Source: Halorubrum salipaludis (GTDB taxonomy: Archaea > Halobacteriota > Halobacteria > Halobacteriales > Haloferacaceae). From it: 64,000 nt of DNA. Of the stretch, positions 1 through 6,747 are shown in pieces (within the stretch, counting starts at the first letter, position 1; each line of letters starts with the position of its first letter). The notes beneath the pieces are model-generated. The model made no database searches. It had not been told where the DNA came from and saw nothing but the letters and a program-made list of their open reading frames with translations. The position numbers and the translations under genes were made by a program. The stretch is from positions 534,690 through 598,689 of the forward strand of contig NZ_NSKC01000001.1 in NCBI RefSeq assembly GCF_002286985.1, read 5' to 3'.

Positions 1-2
1 TC

Positions 3-26
3 GAACTGCGCGACGACGAGGAGTGA
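3..26 (+). CDS. C-terminal tail of a gene entering from the left
   Basis: An open frame enters from the window edge and ends at TGA (24-26), giving the acidic tail ELRDDEE. An acidic C-terminus is common in haloarchaeal proteins, but only seven residues are visible, so the product cannot be identified. Confidence 0.4.
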   Translation, partial: ELRDDEE

Positions 27-72
27 GGACCAGAGGGGAAACCGGGGCGTACCCCGCCCGCGCAACGAAACG

Positions 73-78
73 CTTTAC
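73..78 (+). promoter_or_regulatory. TATA-like box of tRNA-Pro
   Basis: CTTTAC lies about 29 nt upstream of the first base of tRNA-Pro, the usual spacing for an archaeal TATA element driving a tRNA gene. Assigned by position and composition only. Confidence 0.45.
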
Positions 79-104
79 CGGCCGATGCGGGTACGTATGG
101 GTGC

Positions 105-175
105 GGGGCCGTGGGGTAGTGGTATCCTCGCTGCCTTGGGTGCAGTGGACCTGAGTTCGACTCTCAGCGGCCCCA
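105..175 (+). tRNA. trnP: tRNA-Pro(UGG)
   Basis: The acceptor stem GGGGCCG pairs with CGGCCCC and is followed by discriminator A. The anticodon stem GCTGC/GCAGT encloses a seven-base loop CTTGGGT with anticodon TGG, which reads CCA proline codons. The T arm CTGAG-TTCGACT-CTCAG is perfect. No CCA is encoded. The AT-richer islet begins directly after the 3' end, so this tRNA may mark an integration site, although no second copy of its 3' end was found near 1680. Confidence 0.95.
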
Positions 176-179
176 TCCG

Positions 180-383
180 TTATTCTTGGCCGTTACAGAC
201 AACCTGTTCGAGTTCTGCATGAAGATCGGGATGGTGTTTCCTGAGAACCTCTACGTCAGTTTGGAGTTCTTCGTGAATTCGATTTCGGATTCGTGATACG
301 GCTTGATACTGATTCGGACCGGTGTTCTTCGATCGGAGATGTTCACGCTCGGTTTCAGTAAGGAGAGCACGTGTTCGTGCCAT
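180..383 (-). CDS. Small haloarchaeal protein of unknown function (67 aa)
   Basis: This small protein starts MARTRALLTETEREHL and continues with a YQAVSRIRNRIHEEL segment, a composition I associate with a widespread small haloarchaeal protein; its function is unknown. The charged, helix-rich sequence has no signal peptide or membrane segment. I chose the ATG at 381-383. The open frame runs further upstream, but that part is proline- and cysteine-rich, does not look like protein, and would cross the twin operator-like repeat that sits 6 nt before this ATG. The stop lies only 5 nt from the tRNA-Pro 3' end, so the two genes converge. It could be a DNA-binding regulator acting at its own upstream repeat, but that is inference. 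Confidence 0.75.
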   Translation of the reverse strand: MARTRALLTETEREHLRSKNTGPNQYQAVSRIRNRIHEELQTDVEVLRKHHPDLHAELEQVVCNGQE

Positions 384-388
384 GGTTT

Positions 389-433
389 GTGTACACATCT
401 GTCTGGTAAGTGTACACTGCATCTGTCTGGTAA
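389..433. promoter_or_regulatory. Twin operator-like direct repeat upstream of the 67-aa gene
   Basis: Two copies of the 8-bp palindrome GTGTACAC (389-396 and 410-417) are each followed by ATCTGTCTGGTAA (397-409 and 421-433). The second copy carries three extra bases (TGC) between the elements. The repeat lies immediately upstream of the 67-aa start codon, where a repressor or activator could block or recruit transcription. Which protein binds is unknown. Confidence 0.6.
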
Positions 434-516
434 CGGTTCGACGCTGTCCGATCAGTTTGCAAATATACAAATGTGAGTGGGAGGATCTACAAACCGGATA
501 ACGAATCACGACAGAT

Positions 517-588
517 ATGGAGTCACACAGGTAAGGGGGTCTCACCGAGCAAATTGTCATCACAGAGCTGAAAAAGCGTAATATTAGC
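517..588 (+). other. Apparent lost 5' end of the PD-(D/E)XK-type gene, broken by a stop codon
   Basis: In the same frame as the downstream gene, the stretch starting at ATG 517 reads MESHR, then TAA (532-534), then GGLTEQIVITELKKRNISV, running straight into STPVGDNERYD. This N-terminus fits helix 1 of PDDEXK_5-type nucleases, where TE-x-IV-x-x-EL is expected and a lysine is common at the stop position. One substitution (AAA to TAA) would explain it. Confidence 0.55.
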
Positions 589-1662
589 GTGTCAACGCCA
601 GTAGGCGACAACGAACGATACGATCTCGTCTTGGAAAAGCCGGATGGCGATCTGTTGCGTGCACAGATCAAAACAGGGCGGGTGAAAGACGGAGTCGTCC
701 GATTCAAGGGGGTAAGCCAGCACACGAACTCGTCTGGGCACGTGTACAAGCAGTACGGCGACGATGTCGACTGTTTTCTCGTACACTCCAACGAAACAGA
801 GGAAACCTATTTCGTCGATTCTGAAGAGGTTGGGACCTCGATGCACTTGCGTATCGATCCGCCTGCTCAGAAAACCAGTCAGATCAATTGGGCCGAAGAG
901 TACCACCTCGAGCAACAATGGCCGCCCACCGACCACAGCAAAAGAGACTCGACAGTTACTGCGGTTATCGACGCGCTCGAAAGCGTAGAAGGCACTGTAT
1001 ATATTGATCCGACCAGAGAAGGCGATCAGGTCTTATTGTTTGTCGACGCAGACGACGAAACACATCGAATTGGAGCCAAGACCGGATGGATTGTGAATGG
1101 CCGAGTCCGGTTCACCCCGAGTGAAGCCGCAGAGTATCATCTCGTATACTGTGATGAGTTAGACGATTTGCTGTCTGTACATTCTGATGAATTTAACGAG
1201 TCCATCTCCTTCCGAGTAGACAGCGAGAATACTCGAGAGGGCACAAATCCAGTAGACAAGTATACGTTCGAGAATAACTGGCCGCCATCCATTGTCGGGA
1301 CTTCACCGACAGATCCAACGCCGGAACTGACCCGGTTCATCAGTAGACTGGAAGACAAACAGATGGCGTATAACCGTGTAGAATACGACGGTAAAAGGGA
1401 GGTAGAAGTGTATTGTGGAGGATCTTATTTTCGAATCCGTGTCGAATCGGCATGGATCGAGAACGGACTGATCCGATTCAATGCGAACGGAAACAACGTC
1501 GATTACTATTCATTTGAGAATCCTGAGAAAGAGGAATGGTATCTCGTATCGGACGATTCGTTTGGTAGTTCGATCTCACTTCGAGTAGATCCACCGGAAA
1601 AAGAAGATTATCGGATTAATTTTGCAAAAGATTATCTACTAGAAAGAATGTGGCCAGTGTGA
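589..1662 (+). CDS. PD-(D/E)XK (PDDEXK_5-like) protein with three tandem domains
   Basis: The first of three domains matches the haloarchaeal form of the group I intron-associated PD-(D/E)XK endonuclease family: GDNERYDLV (active-site Asp at residue 12), then AQIKTG (Q26-x-K28), then VDCFLV. Two further copies of about 115 residues follow (about 122-236 and 245-357). They keep the fold landmarks (AKTGWI, VESAWI, SISFRVD, SISLRVD and a closing ENNWPP or ERMWPV) but lack the catalytic Asp and Lys, so they look like inactive duplicates. The GTG at 589 is the first start available after an in-frame TAA at 532. Starting there removes helix 1 and its conserved Glu, so the product may be crippled or non-catalytic. 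GC content is clearly lower than the surroundings, consistent with recent acquisition beside tRNA-Pro. Confidence 0.75.
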   Translation: MSTPVGDNERYDLVLEKPDGDLLRAQIKTGRVKDGVVRFKGVSQHTNSSGHVYKQYGDDVDCFLVHSNETEETYFVDSEEVGTSMHLRIDPPAQKTSQINWAEEYHLEQQWPPTDHSKRDSTVTAVIDALESVEGTVYIDPTREGDQVLLFVDADDETHRIGAKTGWIVNGRVRFTPSEAAEYHLVYCDELDDLLSVHSDEFNESISFRVDSENTREGTNPVDKYTFENNWPPSIVGTSPTDPTPELTRFISRLEDKQMAYNRVEYDGKREVEVYCGGSYFRIRVESAWIENGLIRFNANGNNVDYYSFENPEKEEWYLVSDDSFGSSISLRVDPPEKEDYRINFAKDYLLERMWPV

Positions 1663-1714
1663 GCTGACTATTTGCCGAAAGTTATTCCGAGTGTCAAATC
1701 ACCGAGGACGGTCC

Positions 1715-2674
1715 TCACCGCTCCAGCACCGTCCCGCTGGCGCCGACGACGTAGTCGCGGTCGCCGTCGAACGCCGCGACGGCGCGGAGGTTCTGTCCGG
1801 AAGGCGTGTCGACGACGGTCCAGTCGCCGTCCTCGCGCTCGACGACGGTGCCGCTCCCGCCGACGGCGACCCCGCCGGCGCCACCGGTGATCACGTCCTT
1901 GAGGCCGGCCTCGGCGATCCGGTCCGACCGCCACTCGACGCCGTCGTAGACGTAGAGCGAGCCGCTCCCGCCGACGACGGTCACGTCGTCGGGGGCGTCG
2001 GCGTCGAGCCCGGCGAAGGTGGTGTCCGCGTCCTCGATGCCGAACGGCTCCCACGTGGTGCCGTCGTCGGTGGCGAACACCTTCCCGTTCGTGTCGATGA
2101 GGGTCCCCGCGCGGGCGCCGTAGAAGTCGACGGCGGGGATGCCGGCGCCGGAGCCGGGCGTGAGGTAGTTCCAAGTGCCCTCCTCGCCGTTCTCGAAGCT
2201 GTAGTACACCAGCCCGGAGTCGTCGACCACGTACACGTCCGCGTCGCCCGCGGGGCCCGTGACCGCGACGGAGTTGAACTGGTTGGAGGCGTCGTTCGGC
2301 TGCGACCGGTCGACCAGGTTGCCGGTGGTCACGTCGTACTCACCGACGGCGCCGCTGTTGCCGACCATCCAGAGGCGCTCGCCGTCGTCGGTGACCGCGG
2401 CGCCGCGGAGCCCGTTGCCGTTGCCGGAGACGCCGCCGCGGAACACCGTCTCCCAGCCGGCCGCCGTCCGCTCGATCAGCACGCCGCCCGCCCCGACCGC
2501 GTGCGGGTTCGCGGCGGTGTACCGAACGTCGTGGAGGGTCCCGTCGACCGGGGTCTTCGCGGCGGTCCAGTCGGAGGCCGACTCATCCGCCGCCGACACG
2601 ACGCCGGGGACCGCGGCGGCCGCGACCGATGCACCTGCGAGCTTCACGACCGAACGTCGAGTGTGTCGGGTCAT
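1715..2674 (-). CDS. Exported beta-propeller repeat protein
   Basis: A twin-arginine-like signal opens the protein (MTRHTRRSVVKLAG, then an alanine-rich segment ending VVSAADE), so it is probably exported folded. The mature part is made of about seven repeats of roughly 40-45 residues, each with a VVGGSGSLYVYD-type core (GGVLIER, GNSGAVGEYD, DDSGLVYY, DTNGKVFATDDGTTWEPF, GGSGTVVERED, GASGTVLER), as in WD40/YCF48/BNR-type propellers. No catalytic motif is seen. I chose ATG 2674 because the open frame before it lacks a signal and looks random. A role in surface binding or assembly is possible; the substrate is unknown. Confidence 0.75.
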   Translation of the reverse strand: MTRHTRRSVVKLAGASVAAAAVPGVVSAADESASDWTAAKTPVDGTLHDVRYTAANPHAVGAGGVLIERTAAGWETVFRGGVSGNGNGLRGAAVTDDGERLWMVGNSGAVGEYDVTTGNLVDRSQPNDASNQFNSVAVTGPAGDADVYVVDDSGLVYYSFENGEEGTWNYLTPGSGAGIPAVDFYGARAGTLIDTNGKVFATDDGTTWEPFGIEDADTTFAGLDADAPDDVTVVGGSGSLYVYDGVEWRSDRIAEAGLKDVITGGAGGVAVGGSGTVVEREDGDWTVVDTPSGQNLRAVAAFDGDRDYVVGASGTVLER

Positions 2675-2978
2675 CGCATCTGGTCGGTGTGCCGGAAGGG
2701 TGGTAAAAACCGGAAACCGTGGCGGTGAATTGAACCGATTTCGGGCGACTTGAACGGAGTTGATCGGGTCAACGAACGGTGCTTTCAAGTAAGCGATCGA
2801 AACGGCCGATGCTTTGAAGTGAAGAATCGAATCGAGCCGCGGTGCCGGTCTCGATCGCGTTCGAGGCGGCGCCGAGCGAGGCCGCGCGCGCGGACGACGG
2901 CGGGGCGACGCGACGCGCCGACCCGGTCGCCGCCTTTCGAAATCCTTTTGTCTCGAATCGGCGTTGGTCAGATTGCGA
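2675..2978. other. 304-bp gene-free stretch before tRNA-Phe
   Basis: No gene is recognisable. TAAAAA (2704-2709) is a candidate TATA element for the minus-strand propeller gene. An imperfect direct repeat with a 30-bp period starts at 2781 and 2811 (GCTTTCAAGT and GCTTTGAAGT). CCTTTTG near 2944 may belong to the tRNA-Phe promoter. Confidence 0.5.
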
Positions 2979-3052
2979 GCCGCCTTAGCTCAGACTGGGA
3001 GAGCACTCGACTGAAGATCGAGCTGTCCCCCGTTCAAATCGGGGAGGCGGCA
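2979..3052 (+). tRNA. trnF: tRNA-Phe(GAA)
   Basis: Acceptor GCCGCCT pairs with AGGCGGC, with discriminator A at 3052. The anticodon stem CTCGA/TCGAG encloses CTGAAGA with anticodon GAA. The T arm CCCCG-TTCAAAT-CGGGG is perfect. A short T run (3056-3060) follows and could terminate transcription. The 3' half of this gene is repeated several times downstream. Confidence 0.97.
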
Positions 3053-3084
3053 TGGCTTTTTGACACGGTTTAGATTCGGGAGTT

Positions 3085-3188
3085 TCGACTGAAGATCGAG
3101 CTGTCCCCCGTCCCCGCGAGCGCGGCGAGCGGGGGCTCGGAAGACGAGCGCAGCGAAGTCTTCCGGCGTTCAAATCGGGGAGGCGGCA
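3085..3188 (+). repeat. Interrupted partial copy of the tRNA-Phe 3' half
   Basis: Positions 3085-3111 repeat the anticodon arm and variable region of tRNA-Phe, including GAA. Positions 3167-3188 repeat its T arm and 3' acceptor end exactly. Between them sits a 55-bp insert with two potential hairpins: CCCCGC...GCGGGG (about 3112-3134) and GGAAGAC (3139-3145) with GTCTTCC (3158-3164). There is no 5' half, so it cannot be a working tRNA. Confidence 0.85.
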
Positions 3189-3293
3189 TATTCTGAACCC
3201 GCGAGCGCAGCGAGCGGGTAAAGAAACGACGCCGAGCCGATTTGAGCACGGAAGTCGCAGCGCGCGAACGAAGTGAGCGCGACCGTCTTCCGG

Positions 3294-3315
3294 CGTTCAA
3301 ATCGGGGAGGCAGCA
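3294..3315 (+). repeat. Third copy of the tRNA-Phe 3' end
   Basis: CGTTCAAATCGGGGAGGCAG followed by CA repeats the tRNA-Phe T arm and 3' end with one difference (A for G). The nine bases before it (GTCTTCCGG, from 3285) also match those before the previous copy, making a 31-bp direct repeat (3158-3188 and 3285-3315). Confidence 0.8.
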
Positions 3316-3338
3316 TCGGTAGACGCGGACAGCCCGAC

Positions 3339-4421
3339 CTAGTTTTCGGACACCACGGGACAGTTGACGCGTGCCGCGCCGGACGCGAGGATCGCCGCGT
3401 CGAGCGCCGAGTCGAGGTCGGAGACGGAGTCGAAGTCGGCGTTGTCGTAGATGTTCACGTCCCACAGCGGCGAGTACGCCGCGTCGCTCGGCACCGTCGA
3501 GGTGACGTTGTGGGTCTGGTCGTTGCCCGCCTCGGTCGCGAACCCGGACTGCGGACCGCCGCCCTCTTGGCCGGGGTTCGTGTTGAACGAGACGTAGATC
3601 GGGGAGAGCGGGACCTCGCCGTCGGAGGGTTCCAGCGCCCGCTCCTCGAAGAGGAAGTAGTAGACGATCTCGCCGTCGTACCACCCCTCGACGAGGTCGG
3701 CGGCGCTCTCGTCGGCGCCGTGGCGTCGTTCAGCCGTCGACCCGTCGGGGACGACGGGACAGTTCTTGATCGTGTCGGTGGCCTCGACCTCGAAGTCGCC
3801 GCCGAGGACGCCCTCGACGCCGGTCACCGTGTTGGCAACGTACTCGTCCGAGACGGTCACCCTGTGGACGTGCCAGAAGTCGTTGTAGCCGTCGTCGCCG
3901 GGAACGACGCCGACGACGTTCCGCTGTCCCTCGACGGGGTCGCCGTTCTCGCGGACGAACGCGTAGATCGGTGCCGGGGCGGTCGGCTGAACGTCGAAGT
4001 CGTAGTACCGGACGCGCTGCCCGTCGGGGCCGAACCCGTCGACGAGGAAGCGCTCGTCGAAGTCGACGGGGTCGCCGGCAGCCGGCAGGTCGTTGTCCGA
4101 ACCCCGGACGTGGAGGGTGCCGGCGGCCTCGCTGAATCGGTCGATGGTCGTGCGGGGAGCCTCGTCGGGGTCGGTCGGCTCCGCTTCCATCCCCTCGCCT
4201 TCCATCCCGCCGTCCGACTCCTCCTCCATTCCGCCGTCGGATTCGTTCTCCATCCCGCCGTCCGACTCGCCTTCCATCCCGCCGTCCGACTCCTCCTCCA
4301 TCCCGCCGTCGGATTCGTCGCCGGAGTCGCCACCGAGACAGCCGGCCAACCCCATCAGGGCCGCACTGCCGCCGGCAGTCAGGACGCGTCGTCGCGTTTC
4401 GTCGGTCAATTGTTTCGACAT
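3339..4421 (-). CDS. TAT lipoprotein with an octapeptide repeat linker
   Basis: The start MSKQLTDETRRRVLTAGG followed by a LAGC lipobox (Cys28) marks a haloarchaeal Tat-exported lipoprotein. Residues 36-75 are five copies of the octapeptide ESDGGMEx, an acidic flexible tether. The remaining 280 residues look like a beta-rich extracellular domain made of two similar halves (paired NCPVV motifs, paired VNIYDNADF and FDVQPTAP-type segments), with no family I recognise. ATG 4421 is chosen because it begins the Tat signal and a CTAAA box lies 26 nt upstream. The gene sits between partial copies of the tRNA-Phe 3' end, so it may be cargo of a small integrated element. Confidence 0.8.
   Translation of the reverse strand: MSKQLTDETRRRVLTAGGSAALMGLAGCLGGDSGDESDGGMEEESDGGMEGESDGGMENESDGGMEEESDGGMEGEGMEAEPTDPDEAPRTTIDRFSEAAGTLHVRGSDNDLPAAGDPVDFDERFLVDGFGPDGQRVRYYDFDVQPTAPAPIYAFVRENGDPVEGQRNVVGVVPGDDGYNDFWHVHRVTVSDEYVANTVTGVEGVLGGDFEVEATDTIKNCPVVPDGSTAERRHGADESAADLVEGWYDGEIVYYFLFEERALEPSDGEVPLSPIYVSFNTNPGQEGGGPQSGFATEAGNDQTHNVTSTVPSDAAYSPLWDVNIYDNADFDSVSDLDSALDAAILASGAARVNCPVVSEN
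4197..4316 (-). repeat. Five 24-bp tandem repeats inside the lipoprotein gene
   Basis: Five in-frame 24-bp units encode ESDGG-ME-(E/G/N) octapeptides. Such coding repeats can change in number by slippage or recombination without shifting the frame. Confidence 0.9.
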
Positions 4422-4444
4422 CACTAACGGACACGTGAGACCGT

Positions 4445-4449
4445 CTAAA
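4445..4449 (-). promoter_or_regulatory. TATA-like box of the lipoprotein gene
   Basis: On the minus strand this reads TTTAG, centred 26 nt upstream of the ATG, which implies a leaderless or nearly leaderless transcript and supports the chosen start. Confidence 0.5.
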
Positions 4450-4546
4450 GGCAATTTTTCAACATCCGATCGTGGTTCGCCGAAAGTCCGTTCAAATTTC
4501 GTCCGTGATTCGTTGCGACTTCGGGTCGCCGGTGCCCGAGGTGCCT

Positions 4547-4566
4547 CGTTCGAATCGGGGAGACGG
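4547..4566 (+). repeat. Fourth, diverged copy of the tRNA-Phe 3' end
   Basis: CGTTCGAATCGGGGAGACGG matches 18 of 20 bases of the tRNA-Phe T arm and acceptor end (3031-3050). It lies beyond the lipoprotein gene, so that gene is bracketed by tRNA-Phe 3' fragments. Confidence 0.55.
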
Positions 4567-4600
4567 GCCTTCGACGCCGCCCCCCGTTCGAAGTCGAGTC

Positions 4601-4651
4601 GCGTTCGACGGCGACCCGCGTTCGACGGCGATCCGCTTTCGATGGCGACGA
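4601..4651 (+). repeat. 17-bp tandem repeat, three units
   Basis: GCGTTCGACGGCGACCC (4601-4617) is followed by a copy with one change (4618-4634) and a third, more diverged unit (4635-4651). The repeat lies in the 309-bp gene-free stretch 4422-4730. Confidence 0.7.
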
Positions 4652-4730
4652 CCGGTGATCGAGTCGACCGTCGCGATCCGCGCCGAGAGCGGGAGGAACG
4701 CTCATTAGCCGGCCGTCGCTATCCACGCGG

Positions 4731-5222
4731 GTGAGCGACGACGGAGACGACCTCGACGACCCCGACGACGGACCGCTCGCCCGGCGGAAGCGCCCGCTTC
4801 GCTACGCGATGAGCGCGGCGTACGTGACCGCGGGGATCGCACATTTCCTGGCCCCGAAGGCGTTCGCACGGGTTGTCCCGCCCGGGCTTCCGAGACCGCG
4901 CGCCCTCGTCTACCTCTCCGGGATCGCGGAGATCGGGCTGGGGCTCGGCGTCGCCTGCGATCGGACGCGGCGCGGGTCGGCGTGGGGGATCATGGCCCTG
5001 CTCGGCGCGGTCTTCCCCGCGAACGTGTACATGGCGACCGACGACGTGGCGGCCGAGTTCGCCCCGGACCGCCTCTCGGGCGTCGCCCGCGCGGCGGCGT
5101 GGGCGCGGCTCCCGCTACAGGGCGTGCTGCTGCTGTGGGCGTGGTGGTACACCCGGCCCGACGCGGTCGACGACGAGGGTCACCCGCCGGGCGGGAGCGG
5201 CGACGCGCAGCGGCGGCAGTAG
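4731..5222 (+). CDS. DoxX-like membrane protein
   Basis: This 163-residue protein has an acidic cytoplasmic N-terminus (DDGDDLDDPDDG), then about four hydrophobic segments. The second, with AYVTAGIAHFLAPKAFARVVPPGLP and LVYLSGIAEIGLGLGV, is characteristic of the DoxX/SURF4-like family (the order FxxxxPPxLPxP...SGxxEIxxG is typical). The family is linked to thiol redox balance and quinone reactions, but no activity can be assigned here. The start is the GTG at 4731. The 3' end overlaps the convergent zinc-ribbon gene by 43 bp. Confidence 0.8.
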   Translation: MSDDGDDLDDPDDGPLARRKRPLRYAMSAAYVTAGIAHFLAPKAFARVVPPGLPRPRALVYLSGIAEIGLGLGVACDRTRRGSAWGIMALLGAVFPANVYMATDDVAAEFAPDRLSGVARAAAWARLPLQGVLLLWAWWYTRPDAVDDEGHPPGGSGDAQRRQ

Positions 5223-5491
5223 TCGAACGCGGCGTCGTTGTCGGCCCCGCAGTGCGGGCACGGCGTCGAGGTCGCTCCGTCTCCGTCGCCGTCGCCGCCC
5301 TCGGTCGGATCCCGGTGGACCCGATCGTACTCCTCGTCTTTCGTGTACCGCTCCAGCTCGCCGGATCGGCGCTTGCGGTGGCGCTCGCGCGCCTCGCCGA
5401 CGACGTCGCGGAGCACGCGGATCCCGACGCCGAGGGCGACGAGCAGGAGCGTGCCCGTGATCGCGACGTAGAGGATCCCGAGATCGACCAT
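5180..5491 (-). CDS. Membrane-anchored zinc-ribbon protein
   Basis: The 103-residue protein has one N-terminal membrane segment (LGILYVAITGTLLLVALGVGI), a basic helical stretch (ARERHRKRRSGELERY), an acidic spacer, and a C-terminal zinc ribbon with CPHCG and CRRC. One membrane helix plus a cytoplasmic zinc ribbon is a common layout in small haloarchaeal proteins of unknown role. ATG 5491 places the helix at the very N-terminus. The last 43 bp are antisense to the end of the DoxX-like gene. Confidence 0.75.
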   Translation of the reverse strand: MVDLGILYVAITGTLLLVALGVGIRVLRDVVGEARERHRKRRSGELERYTKDEEYDRVHRDPTEGGDGDGDGATSTPCPHCGADNDAAFDYCRRCASPLPPGG

Positions 5492-5581
5492 ACGACCCGT
5501 ACGGACCGCAGCGGGAGATATTGTGGGGTGATCGCACGCCACAAGATCAGTGGTGAAAGCGGTGAAAAGCGGTAGAAGCGC

Positions 5582-6097
5582 TCAGTACCGCAGCGTGGCG
5601 TCGAGGATGCCCGCCGTCTGCCCGGCGCCGACGACCGCGAGCGCGACCGCGGTCCACGCCGCCGAGGGCGCCAGCGCGACGCCGACCGCGCCGGCGACGC
5701 AGCAGCCGGCGCCGAGGTCGTAGATCCGCGTCCCCGACTCGACGCGGCCCCGAGTGGCGACGAATCCGGCGGCCGGGAGGAGCGCCCAGCCGTACAGCGA
5801 GACCGCGAGCAGGGCCGTCGGCGGGACGTCCAGCGATCCGCCGAGCGCGAGGAACCCCGCGACGCCCGCGAGCGTCACGGGCGTGCCCGCGGCGATGACG
5901 AGCTTCCACGTCCGGAGCACGCCGCTCGCCATCTCGCGCCGCGAGGCGGCGACGAACGCGACCAGCAGGACGCTCATGACGACGTGCGCGACAAACAGCG
6001 CGTGCGTCGAGACGGCGCCGAGCGCGGTCGCGGCGGCGACGAGCCACGCCGCCGGCACGAGCAGGGCCGGCCCGTTCTCGCGGAGGGGTCGGAGCAC
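5582..6097 (-). CDS. Haloarchaeal polytopic membrane protein, unknown function
   Basis: The 171-residue product has about five hydrophobic segments, with charged connectors such as ASRREMASGVLRTWK and ATRGRVESG. I do not recognise a characterised family. The start is a GTG at 6097, at the beginning of the first hydrophobic stretch. It is transcribed away from the cold-shock gene. Confidence 0.65.
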   Translation of the reverse strand: MLRPLRENGPALLVPAAWLVAAATALGAVSTHALFVAHVVMSVLLVAFVAASRREMASGVLRTWKLVIAAGTPVTLAGVAGFLALGGSLDVPPTALLAVSLYGWALLPAAGFVATRGRVESGTRIYDLGAGCCVAGAVGVALAPSAAWTAVALAVVGAGQTAGILDATLRY

Positions 6098-6327
6098 GAC
6101 CGAGCGGTTCGGCGCGACGGGGGATAAGCGTCGGGGCGACCGAATCTCGGTGTCGGCGCGTTTTCGGCGCGGAACCGCCGGATCGGTCGGGCTCTCCGCG
6201 CGAGCCCGCGTGTACGGTCACCGATCGTCTCGATAGTCGCTAGAAACAGGAACGATTGTCCGGATACACTCGTGGTAACTGTACACTCGCAATCCTTATC
6301 TTCCGAGGGGGCGTCCGTTAGGATGCA

Positions 6328-6522
6328 ATGGCGACCGGAAAGGTTGATTTCTTCAACGACACTGGCGGCTACGGATTTATTGAGACTGACGACGCTGACG
6401 ACGACGTGTTCTTCCACATGGAAGACGTCGAAGGGCCGGACCTCGAAGAGGGCCAGGAGCTCGAGTTCGACATCGAGTCCTCGCCCAAGGGGCCGCGCGC
6501 GTCCAACGTCGTTCGGCAGTAA
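6328..6522 (+). CDS. cspA: Cold-shock domain protein
   Basis: This 64-residue single OB-fold protein matches bacterial and haloarchaeal CspA in full length. RNP1-like GYGFIETDD and RNP2-like DVFFHMED are present, following the GKVDFFNDTG opening strand. Such proteins bind single-stranded RNA/DNA and keep mRNA unstructured, especially in the cold. The acidic residues (DDADDD, EDVEGPDLEEG) are haloarchaeal adaptations. A CTTATC element (about 6295-6300) lies about 30 nt upstream and may be its TATA box. Confidence 0.97.
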   Translation: MATGKVDFFNDTGGYGFIETDDADDDVFFHMEDVEGPDLEEGQELEFDIESSPKGPRASNVVRQ

Positions 6523-6747
6523 GCCGATCCGATACGGTGGGTCGGTCCGGCTGACGCCGAACGCGACTCTGACACGCGACAACGAGACTTCTGCCCGCCC
6601 CCGGATTCACGTCCGACGCGGGTTCTTATTACGACACTGAGCGTCGCTGCCGCCGATCCCGACGGAACGGAAGGATCGGTGGCGCGCGGCGACAAGCGGT
6701 AGCGCCGGCCCGCTTCGGATTGGACAATGAGCGGCGTAACGGCCGAC

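Larger units (their letters stand above)
4422..4730. other. 309-bp gene-free stretch between divergent genes
   Basis: It holds the lipoprotein promoter (near 4447), the diverged tRNA-Phe end (4547-4566) and the 17-bp tandem repeat. I see no further gene. Confidence 0.6.

Noticed and set aside
180..791. Full-length 203-codon minus-strand reading frame at the left islet
   Set aside because: Only the last 67 codons look like protein; the rest crosses the twin operator-like repeat and the start of the divergently encoded nuclease-like gene.
105..1680. A complete provirus or integrative plasmid at tRNA-Pro
   Set aside because: No integrase, replication or capsid gene is visible and no second tRNA-Pro end was found; the islet is too small to be called an element with confidence.
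4197..4316. Evenly spaced repeats that could suggest a CRISPR array
   Set aside because: The 24-bp units adjoin without spacers and translate in frame into a linker; no cas genes are in the window.
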